Assembly (NCBI GenBank): GCA_009823395.1
Contig: CM020501.1
Span: forward strand, 4,678,361 to 4,742,360
Direction: 5' to 3'
From: Thamnaconus septentrionalis
Taxonomy: Eukaryota; Chordata; Actinopteri; Tetraodontiformes; Monacanthidae
Length of the DNA stretch: 64,000 bases
Shown here: positions 50,544-61,798 of the stretch, one piece after another
Numbering within the stretch: the first letter of the stretch is position 1
Layout: every line of letters begins with the position of its first letter
Notes under the pieces: generated by a model
Databases searched by the model: none
What the model was told of the DNA's origin: nothing
The model's input: only the letters and a program-made list of their open reading frames with translations
Made by a program: the position numbers and the translations under genes

Positions 50544-52920
50544 GTTTGCCTCTTTTCTGAAGAGGTCCAATGCGATTAGAGTGTAACCTTAAAGCTCTGG
50601 ATTTGCTGCCCGTTCCCTGGAGTAATGACGCAGCACAACTGAGCATCCGAGCAGTTCTTTTTTTTGCAACGAGGTACTCGTCACGATGCCAGTAACATCA
50701 AAGTAGTGCTGACCTTCTCCAATACCTGTTGTTGCATGCATTTAATGAAATTTTGCAACTGAACTTATAATAAATGCACTTCAATGGGCAAAATTGTTTT
50801 CCAATTGAGGAAGGAATTCTTGCTGATATATTTGTTGTAAATGCGAAAGGTTCAGGATCATCAACCACATGATCCTGATCTATTTAAATAAAACACCTAC
50901 TTATTAAAAAAACACATAATTGTTCTCAGCGACCTGCCTCGGTTTTATGATGTTTTTGCAGCTCATGATCATCTCAACGGAAAATGTTTTGCCAGCATAG
51001 TAATATCTGTAAATTTGGTGCAATTTGTTTTTAGTCAAGGACTAGACACATTTGAGATAGACCACATCATACCTTGAATACCTTATCAGGTAATTTCCTG
51101 CCAGGTCAGTCCAGTCACCTTGAACCTAATCAGATCTGCGAGATTGAAAACACCTATGGGTGTTTGGAGTTTATTCTTTAATACACATCAGTCTCTGCTG
51201 GCTGGTGGGAAGAGAGTGCTTTATTTGAGTATATATCTATAGATAGATGGATAGATAGATTGATTTTTATACGTCATAAAATATTGCTTACGTTCTTGAT
51301 ATGAATTTACTGTACATTTACTTTACATGAATTTTTGTTTCTTGTCAAGAATATCTGTTGCAAGTATGGACTCCAAAGATTTAGCAAATCTGGCTGATGA
51401 ACTTCTGAATATAAAATGCTATTGTGTCATCATGTTATACCACGTGACTTATAAATGCTTTGTCTATTCATTGGTGAGTTCATATAAAAACAACATATTG
51501 GCTAATGCCATACTGGCCTAAACACACAGTCAATGCTAAACTTAAAAAATAAAATGAGAATCCCTGAGCAAACAGCGTGTATGTCTAAAATAATATCCTG
51601 ATTACCAGCGCTTGGTCAGAGTCAGGTGTCGGTGAGGTGTCTGGCCCCAGCTAGTCAGCTATCAGTGGGAGTCAGTGGACTCCCAGTGCCAACCACTGCG
51701 TAAGTGGTTGGCACTGGAGACAGAAGTGTGTGACAAGATGCATTGTGCCTGGTGTCACGTCTGCAAGCGTGCGCCAATGCTGCCGCTACCACTATTAATA
51801 GTCGATCTCAGCTTTTATCCGTCGTAACCAAACAGAGTTATGGCATCAAGTCAGAAACTGGGAGGACGACAGGGGTCAGCGAGGCGACGGAATGTCAGTG
51901 ATAACGTTGATTCTTCTCCGCAGTCAGACACGAGAGGAACAGCTGACCTTGTCAACTCATGGAATTCAGTCTTATCAGAATCAAATCCTAATTTTGACTT
52001 GACTTATAGAAAATCTGACCACATTTCCACACCTCCAAGTAACATCTTTATTTATCACAAATGCTCAGACAGCACATCGGCAAATGAAAGTTGACTGTTT
52101 CTAGTGCCACTTTAACTGAAGTGGGGTATTAGACCACAACTTGAGTTAGCCTCCTATTTCCACTCTCACATTGTCTCCAAGTTGTAACCTCTATCTGTTT
52201 CCAAAGTTTGTGCCAGACACAGGAATAACAAGGGTAAGTGTACCTGGACATAAAATAAAATCCAGAAAGCATGACCCAGGAACATGGGCCCTAAGAAACA
52301 ACAACAACTACAACAACTCATCATCTCCCATGTTAATTCAGGGACTTTTTAGCCCTGGGAACATAGCCACACCCCCAGCCTCCAGTCACCTCTTATATGT
52401 TCTTATTATGATACAATTTTGATGTTCCTAAGAAAATGTGGACTTCCTTTCAGGAAGGACACACCACACTGAACCTAAAACGTAGCTCGCGCAATCTCCA
52501 GCCTCATGCTGAGATTAACGAACATATGCAGACCAAGGAGCACCAGGTTCATCCTTCAGTGCATGGTTGATGGTTTTTGTTTTGTTTCTAAAATGGCAAA
52601 TACTTTGGAAGACAATATATTGAGGTATGCTAATGAATGAGGCATTGCTTTGATATGTGTGGTTTGATATTGTGGGTTAACTGTTCAAAGCAACAGGCAC
52701 CAGTAATTGTTTTTTTAGAACACACAACTTTATTAGTTTTGACACATTGGACATGAACCCTTAGTTTACACTGTAATTCTATAGAAGTTATCATTATTTT
52801 TCCTCAGCAGTTAAAGTCAACAGACAGCAAAATAACATAGCATAATGCATGAAGGTTAAAACAAAGGTCAGATCTTCAAGAACTTTATTATGTTTCCATT
52901 CTGTCTTCTGGCCTTCGTAT
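50544..52920. other. Region between cenpm and the mb 3' end
   Basis: It starts with the cenpm 3' UTR (AATAAA near 50770 and 50887). A GATA-type repeat lies at about 51236-51262. Twin hairpins lie at 51666-51717. Between 51840 and 52570 there are open segments with plausible splice signals that might be a small unrecognised gene on the plus strand (see findings). The part just before 52921 would be mb 3' UTR on the minus strand. Confidence 0.5.
51666..51717. repeat. Two adjoining perfect inverted repeats (hairpins)
   Basis: Hairpin 1 (51666-51685): TGGGAGTC / GACTCCCA, 8-bp stem with a 4-nt loop. Hairpin 2 (51683-51717): CCAGTGCCAACCACT / AGTGGTTGGCACTGG, 15-bp perfect stem with a 5-nt loop GCGTA. 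They share three bases, so both cannot form fully at once. Confidence 0.85.
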
Positions 52921-53824
<904 letters not shown>

Positions 53825-54088
53825 CTAATTTCATTAAGAACAGTTAGAAAACAAGTGTAGTGTTAGTGCTGGCACCATGGTGAAGCTCTATTTTGTTTAG
53901 TTACACAGTGTAACCCACTCTATTTGTGACTGATGAAAACACTAAATTACTTTAGCTCCCCTTTAAGGCCTGATTGAAATAACTTTCAGAGTTAGATGGA
54001 TAAATTTGACTCAGACTGTTTCATGTCAGTAATAAATCTGAGCTATTTTCGTATTCATAAAAGCAGCTTTTAAAAACAAAGGTCCTAC

Positions 54089-54160
54089 CTGCAAAGCTGT
54101 GAGATATTCTGCCTGATTCTTCTTGACCTGAGTCCCCCTCCCCTCCACTGACCTTTTATA
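54089..54160 (-). promoter_or_regulatory. mb: mb TATA box and non-coding first exon
   Basis: On the minus strand TATAAAAGG lies at 54160-54152. About 30 bp downstream a leader exon would begin (about 54125) and end at 54089 with the donor CTTTGCAG/GTAGGA. The matching acceptor is the pyrimidine-rich GTCTCCTGAG just before ATTATGGCT (about 53795). Upstream, a CCCACCC motif (54198-54204, plus strand) next to an A/T-rich stretch recalls the CCAC box and MEF2-type site of mammalian myoglobin promoters; this likeness is inference. Confidence 0.6.
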
Positions 54161-54199
54161 CTCTCTCTGTCTATCCTGTCAGCAAATTATTCCAGCCCA

Positions 54200-55840
54200 C
54201 CCATTGATATTCCTCCTCTTAAATCTCTACCCAGCACTTCAAAACTCAGTATCAAAACTTTTTCCACTCATCTCGACCAGGACTATGCCTCCAGGCGTTG
54301 CAGCTTTTGTTTCCATCTTTCTGATCCCTTATAAGCTTCTCTTAATCTCATTTTAACAAAGACCTTCATATCTTTGTGTGTGTGCATGTGTGTATGTGTG
54401 CAATTTCAATAAGGCAGGTGTGTCAAACTCAAAAACACATTGGGCCAAAATGTAAAACTTGGACAAAGACGCAGGTCAACATTATTATTTATTGAACATT
54501 TTTTTCCACCAGATATGATGGTGAACATTTTCATATGGACCCAAACAAGTTTTGCTTCAACCTGAATAGGGAACAAGCAAAGCTTGATACTCGACAATCA
54601 ATAACTTCATATTGCACACATGCAAAATCAAATTTCAAATAAAAAAAACTCATCAAAATAAATAAAATGTAAATAAAACTTGTATGCCTCTTTTTTTATT
54701 TGAAGCCTTCTGATTTAAATTTCAACAGTAACCTTTTTCGATGGGCTGATAATAAATTTCAAAATAAAAAATAACAATAATTGACTAATAATAATTAGAA
54801 TTTTAATAATTACTCAATGACCATGCAAATTTTCAAGTCCATGCCTTAAAGTAGCAAGAAAAAGTGCATAAAGAAAACATGACTTATAGTCTGTTGTGAA
54901 ACAAAACTTCTTTTCATCTCCTCTACTTTCTGGCACCTTTGAGTCATGTCCAGGTCCTTGAACCGGTCGTGGCGCCACATAGAAGACAAACAGGTCTGTC
55001 TTTTACATATGTAAACAGATATTCTGCCTCCCACCTGTACAGAAAGCTCCTGTTTTCTGCCTTTGTTTTCCCCATTTTTGGGGAGGGGTAGCACTGTGCC
55101 GTTAGCATGAGGTTGCTATGACTACTGTCAACTGTTTCTCTTCATAATACACTTTGATAACAGTGGAACACAGCCTGATATGACCATTATAGGAGCTGTT
55201 AAACATGCTGTAATACCACTGGAACATAATACTGACCTCGCAAGACAGGGATTGATGCAGGTTATATAATTCTATTACCACAATAGTTTCAGCCAACCAT
55301 TCATCATCAACATCATCATGAAAAAGTTTTTACTTTTAAAGCTGCAATATCAAGACGTGTGTGCTAGCCTAGTGAATTCAACTGTCAACTACCAGTTTGA
55401 AAAGTTTTAGTAAACAACTGGTTCACTTTGTCATTTAGGATCACATCTCCAGCATTAGATATTTCTGGAATTTTGAGATTGATGATTAAACCGCATCTCA
55501 AGGATTTTTGCTGGATTTACAGCTCAGATTATGTGTTGCGATTATGTGTTGGTTATTATGTTCTTTACACTGATTCCATGTTCTGATTATATATTTTTTG
55601 TTGTTCACTTTTCTGTTCGATTATGTGTGTTTCCATCTTCTATTTCTGCTCTTGCAGCCATAAAATCTAAGTTTCTGTTTACTCTGTCAGATGACATTAT
55701 GTCAGTACTCATTCATCGGTTCATCTTCTGTACACCCTGGACAAACCGAGAGTTTGCAGTATTCCACTGCAATTTTGTTAAGTTTAGCCCGTGTCTGACC
55801 TTCTACTTGAAAACATTAATATAGTCATGTCCTTCCTCTT
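54200..55840. other. Intergenic region between mb and serhl
   Basis: mb (minus) and serhl (plus) are divergent. No exon is recognised. The sequence from about 54412 (GTGTGTCAAACTC, GGGCCAAAATGTAAAACTT) resembles a fish hAT-derived repeat whose ends read GTGTCAAACTCAAGGCC, but I cannot see the far end. The rest is AT-rich. Confidence 0.45.
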
Positions 55841-55884
55841 CTTTACGGCGATTGGTTAAATACATAGCACTGCGTATAGTTTAT

Positions 55885-56087
55885 CCAATGAACAAACGAA
55901 ACCGTAATCACGTGGCTGCAGACACCCGGAAAACGGCCGTAAACTTTAGAAAGAAAAACCGAAGTCGTGAATGTGGGTCAAAGGTACTTCTCCTGAAAGT
56001 AAAGCCGGTGCTGTTACAGGTATCATTATCCGTGTGCCCGTGTGCGTAGATTAACAATCTACCGCTTGAATTGTGTGTTTTGCGCAG
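55885..56087 (+). promoter_or_regulatory. serhl: serhl promoter and probable 5' UTR intron
   Basis: A CCAAT box (55885-55889) and an E-box CACGTG (55909-55914) are followed by a leader that ends CTGTTACAG with donor GTATCA at 56020. The acceptor TTTTGCGCAG ends at 56087, giving a tiny intron of 68 bp before the exon with the start codon. This is a model from splice consensus only. Confidence 0.4.
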
Positions 56088-56104
56088 CAGAGGTCTACTC
56101 CACC

Positions 56105-59100
56105 ATGATGAAAGCGATGAAAGTCGCCCGGCGTCAGCTGCACACCACTGCAATGAAACAAACCGGTAACCACATATAACTGTGTTTGCTTGCGGGCTTC
56201 TTAGTGCCGTGACTTTGCATAAAATGCTGTTGAGTCTATGAATGCCTTTACGTTTCTGTCAAATGTGCCACGACCAATAATGTAAGTGTTGTTGTTGTTG
56301 TTGTTGTTAATTATGTTAAATTATAATGATTAGCAGATCTTTAACCCTTAACTACAGAACCAACTGCTGATATGAATGCAGCCAGAATTTTTCTTTAGAT
56401 AGAAGACCTATATCTTTTAGAAGAAGAGAGATTACAAGTAGACAGATAATTTAATATCTGTTTTAGTATCTGCAGATCTTTTTTTTGGCCATCTTTATTT
56501 AGTTGTAACCCTATATTGATACCTCCTTTTTTAGATATTACGTAAAATAATAAAATATCTAAAAAAGGATTGAATTTGCTGTAAGCCCAGAAATAATTGT
56601 AATGACCGTGAGAGGCTCGTACTCTGAAGGAAGAGATGTAAGCTATGCAAAGCAATGGAACGGTATTAGAACTGTGACAGGCTCAATTATGTTACGCGTC
56701 CTGTCACATACAAAAGTGCTTAATCTTTGAAGCTGTTAACTGAAGCAATTCAGAATTTTTAATTTACAGCCTTTCACCTGTAGCATGAAATAAACAGATG
56801 ATTTTCTTCTTGTTGTATTTTGTGTATGGTTATATTTTGTCTGCTCTTTGTAGTTATGCCACTCTAAATAGTGTGATTTTATTATCAATATCCTTTTTGG
56901 CACAAGTTATTCTTCATAGCCTCCTTAATTTATCGACCTTGAGCCATCAGTGTAGCTGGACTGAATAAACTTGATGCAGAATCCAACTGGACCCAAACCC
57001 AAAACTCAGAAAAACTACTAATGTCCAGTTTGAAAAATAAAACTAAAATAATAATTCCCTTGTCTTTCGCAGGTACAGACAGACTAGCATGATGACAATG
57101 TGTTGTGTCCAGTTTCAGAGTTGTGTGTACCGGTGCCCTGGGGGGAGATCAGGGGTCAAGTCTGGGGTCCTGATCACGGAAAACGTGTGCTGTGCCTGCA
57201 CGGCTGGTCTGACAACTGTGGATCATTTAACTCTCTCATTCCTCTGTTGCCTAAAGGTAACTCTCCCAACTCACAGGTTTTGGTTGTACTTTTTGCTACC
57301 TTTTAAAAAAGGTAAATATTTTTTGTCGTCACTGTTCACTATTAGTCATCGAAGACGATCATTGAGGGTAGTTAATATTGAGTGGGCGTCATCAATGGTG
57401 TTATATTCAACCAGAGGTGGGAAGTAACAAAGTCCTTCTGATGACTTTTTACTTTCACTTCCTACATTTGTACACAGATATCTTCTGTACTTTGTATTAC
57501 TTACATTTTGTATTTAAAATATATTAGTTATTTTTTTAACTGGTTACTATAGTTGTTTCAGCTTATGAAATAATGTTTTGTTTCATTAATTGCAAAAAGA
57601 ATAATTTTTACTTTTTGCTTAAATACATTTTAGAACCTGCACTTCCTTACTTTTACTAAAGTAAGGGAGTTGAATCAGTAATTTCACTTATATACAGAAT
57701 GTGAATACATTTGCCATCTCCGTATTTAACCTTTATAAGACCAGGTTGATTAAACTGAGAGCAGAGAACTCTTCGTCAGGAGGGACCCACTTAGACTGTT
57801 TGTCCAGTCACGTTCTTCCAAATGCTTATTTGTCAAGACAACCAGTTTTCCGTTTCTCCAACGACTTGAGCGTGACACTGGCGCTGCTGAAGTGTTGAGG
57901 CCGTCTGCGACACTCTTTTCAAACAGACGGATCTGAATTGTCTTCCCTTCAAACGCTTGAGCATAATTTACAACCTCGTCCTCCCCAACGCTAGCATTAG
58001 CATTACAAAACAGGCTAATGCTAACTTGTTGCTAACAGTGAAGGCACAAGCTCAAAAAAAAAAAATCCATCCTTCACTTTATTGATTGTTGTGTGAAAAT
58101 CTGTTCAATTAAAAGATTTCAATACAATTTAAACATTCAGCTTATTTCTAATGTCTGTTGGGAACAAAGCAGTTCAAACTAAGTGGACCACATGCTTTTT
58201 TGAAACCCTATTTTAAGTCATAATTTACCACTACTGGCGAGCCACTGGCCTGTGATGGTCATGGCCCTGAGCACTGCGGGAGGGAGGCCTGCTAACTACA
58301 TAGTATATTCATAGAGTGATGAAATTCTTGATCCCAAATTATATTCTAGCACAGTTACTTACTGAAGTCTCTACTCTGCACCATTCCAGCGTGATGTTAG
58401 CGTAATTGTGTGACATGTTGTTGGTCCTTTTCAGAGTGCAGGTTTGTTGCAGTAGACATGGCAGGTCACGGCCTGTCGTCACACCGTCCTCCTGGAGTCT
58501 TGTACTCTTTCCCCTATTATGTGATGGACATGCGCAGAGTCATTGACGGTAAGTAGTTTCAATGTTTTCCAGCATTTCTACCCAAATTGTGAATTTTGCT
58601 TAATTTGATATTTATATTTTTGCTGGGATACAGCCAGAGCTTTGAAACTGATGAGTGTAAATTATCCACTGGTTGAAGGTTTTACCTTCTCTGACCTGGC
58701 AATGATGACTCGCTTCCATGACGGTTAAATTTGTTATAGTGTAATCGGAGGTTGCACTTAATGATGCAGCTATGCACCGCAACAACAGTGAATGTTATGG
58801 CTGCGTGTCAAATGTGTTTCCGAACTTCAATGGGTCCGTGCTGCAGTTAAAACCCGGCAGCGATGTTGTCATTCTAGCTAAAAACGGTTTCTGTAAGTGT
58901 GATGAGACACTGAACCTGCTTGATGAGCTGTGAAATGAACTCCCACAGCTCTCAACTGGAGTAAATTCTCCATCATTGGCCACAGCATGGGTGAGTGCTG
59001 CTTTTTACTAAAGACTCAGAGCAGTTTGAAATTGCCAATTCTTTTACACTTACGCGTCCTGCTTCCCCTTTCTCCATTCCAGGTGGTAACGTCGGCGGCT

Positions 59101-61798
59101 TGGTAGGTGACAGTTTCGTGACAAGTCGTTTCTTTTTATTACTGAGCATGCGCAGGCTGTTTACAGTGCTGATCTGTCGTCTGGTCCACAGTTCAGCGCT
59201 CTGTATCCTGAAATGGTCGATGCTCTGATACTGCTGGACTCCTACGGCTTCTTACCAACAAAACCGGTATTCCTACACATTTCCCCTCAATCTCCTGCAG
59301 GGCCCTGAAAATAAAGCACATTTTTCAAAATTCATTTAGGATGAAAATACCGCTACAAACACGTCTTCCTAGTCAAACAAGATAGCGACGTCAGTAATCT
59401 GAAATAGACTGTTTGTTCTTGTGTGTCAGTAGCAATGTAAATATTTTTATTTTGCTCATTCCTGAAGTAGTTCAAGTATAAAGAGTTGTGCGCTATTGCC
59501 CAGCAGCCTAAAAAAAATAGTCTGTCACTATCACTTCTAAACCTCAACATTTCAATACAGGTGCATTAAAACACTTATTTGTAAACACTTTTTTTAAAAC
59601 ACATATAATATTTACAAATATAAATAATGTAAATAATTTGTTTGCGTGTCTGTACTTGCAGAAAGAGCTGGCCAGAGTGATGAGGACGGGGATCGATCAG
59701 ATGATTGAGTTTGACAAAAAGTCGGAGGGCAAGATGAGAGTGTACACTTACGAAAATGCAGTGAAGAGGTTCTGAACAGTCCCTTATATTATTTTAATTG
59801 TTACTATATTATTTCCGAATTCCATAAAAAACATTTCTCATCTTTAAGGCTGTTGGATGGAAACCCGTCCATTTCCGAGAAGTCTGCACACATCCTTTTA
59901 GAGCGGGGCCTGGTGAAGGTGGAAGGAGGTATTCCTTTATTTTTGTTTGTACTAGATTCTCCTCTGAGTCATAAATAATGTAGCTCTCCTGCTGAATAAT
60001 CCCACTTTGTTGTTGTGCTTAACAGAGAGATTTGTTTTTTTCTGCAGGAGTGAAGTTCTCCCGAGATTTTCGCATTAATCTGGTGAGCTAACCAAACACA
60101 GCTGGGCTGAACTGCTCTGGCTTTTATTTGGTCTCTTTGTTCCTACCAAATGTGTCAGTTGCAGCCTGAAAAGATGCAAGTACAGTGAGTTGCCCCCCTT
60201 TTTTTTTTTCATTAAGAAAAATGTGGTCCGCATCAGCATGGAGCAGAGTCTGGATCTGCATTCAAAGATTAAAGCTCCTGTTCTACTTCTAAAGTAAGAT
60301 TCCCTTATTTGCTGTTCTAATGTTATGGACTCATCACCAGCAAAACCCATGACTACATCACCATGTAACCTACATGTAATTCTTTTGCCCCTCCAGAGCA
60401 GAAGACGGCTTTGATAAACTGTATGATGTGGCAAAGCAGTACACATCGACGCTCCTCCAGGCCTATAAGGACAGAAATGTGAGTAAATGATGTTTTTCCC
60501 GGTCTAGTGGTGTGAAGCAGGTGCGCTTGCAACCTCGTGTTTATTTTTAGCTTTTAATCCGGTGTGTAATTGTGCCTGGTAGACACAGCTGCACAGATGC
60601 GAATGTGGCAAGTGCACAAAAAGCACAGGCTCAGTGTCTCAGACGCAGCAGTTCTCTGCATCTGTGGATCTCAAGTGAGGGCAGCATGCAGGCGGAAGGA
60701 ACAGTTGCAGTGCGTGAGCGGAAGAACTGGGCTGGGGATGGCAACGCTGAGCAGGCATTGGATATCTAGCGAAGGAAAATACAGACTGAAAAAAACTCAC
60801 TAAATAATGTGATTGATTTTCATCCAGTGGTAATGCAACCTGACGAATTAGCATCCTTTGAGGATGTTTGTGCTTGGTTGTGCAGTGTTGGCAGCCAGGC
60901 TTGTAATCGCAGAATTGAGAAAACATGAAGAGATTAGCTGGCTATGATAGATATGGCAGTGGCTGCATTTTTATCTCAAGCTGATATTTTCGCCTTCAGA
61001 GAAGCACAAACAACACCATTGAAGGGTTTTCTCGAGAGAAAAGATGTTTGTTTTTTTGCACCAAGTGTCACTAGAAGGTTGGGATTTTTTTTTTTTTTTT
61101 TTTTTACTTGGTCAGTCTTGATTGGAAGAACATGTCCGGCTGCTGTTTTTTAAAGGCTCCTCCCTTTTCCTCCCTTTTTCAAAAAAATAAATAAATAAAT
61201 AAAATATATCTCAAGGCTATGTCAAAATTTCAAACTGCTGGGTCAAAAAAATACACTGACTATTGATATGCTGCACATCAGATCTTCTTTGTAAAAAATA
61301 TCTCAATATTTCCTGAACGTTGTTTGTTTGATCCAAAAAAGATGTAGTAAATGTGTCAGAGTTTTTTTTTTTTTTTTTTTTTTTTCCTGCAATTTAGCCC
61401 ATGAAGGTGCTTTTTCTATTTGCACTGTTAATAAGGTGACAGTATTTCATTGATTTCGACAGATGTGTTGTGACAGAAAATGAATTGCTGTGAAACACGA
61501 GTTGTGTTTTCATCAACCTTTCAGAGAAGGAAAACTATTGTCACTGTCATTGTCACAGTGACGGATGCACTGCAGCTTCAGGGGCTAAAACAGCACTTGG
61601 CAGAAGGAATCTTGCATGTTCCTTTCTTCATTTTATTTTTCTGTGTGACTCTTGCAGCACGAGGTGGTGACGGTCCCTGGCAATCACCACGTCCATCTGA
61701 ACAATCCTGAGAACGTTGCTCCGATTGTGTCTGACTTCCTGAGGACCAGAGTGCTGTCGCAGTCAGCCGGGGCAGAGGAGCCCATGTCCAAGTTGTAG
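56105..61798 (+). CDS. serhl: Serine hydrolase-like alpha/beta hydrolase (serhl)
   Basis: Twelve coding exons: 56105-56165, 57119-57256, 58435-58548, 58949-58990, 59083-59102, 59192-59266, 59662-59768, 59849-59928, 60048-60082, 60217-60293, 60397-60478, 61658-61798; 972 nt, 323 residues, with phases matching throughout. VLCLHGWSDNCGSFNSLIPL holds the HG oxyanion motif; FVAVDMAGHGLSS follows; the nucleophile elbow is GHSMGG; the acid is likely in KAEDGFDK and the catalytic His in VPGNHHVH. This is the SERHL/SERHL2 (kraken-like) family, whose substrate is not established. The C-terminus is SKL, a canonical PTS1 peroxisomal signal, whereas the N-terminus (MKVARRQLHTTAMKQT) is basic and mitochondrial-presequence-like. 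A second ATG follows at once (56108). Acceptors nearer to the start of exon 2 would bring in a stop codon, so 57119 is the only workable junction. Confidence 0.92.
57410..57690. repeat. Dispersed AAGTAC-rich fish repeat, copy 2
   Basis: In serhl intron 2 the sequence opens AGAGGTGGGAAGTAAC and continues with TTTACTTTCACTTC, TTCTGTACTTTG and TTACTTTTACTAAAGTA. It is a diverged relative of the AGAGGTGGAAAGTAACTAAG repeat common in percomorph fish. It shares its character with the cenpm intron 2 copy. Confidence 0.5.
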
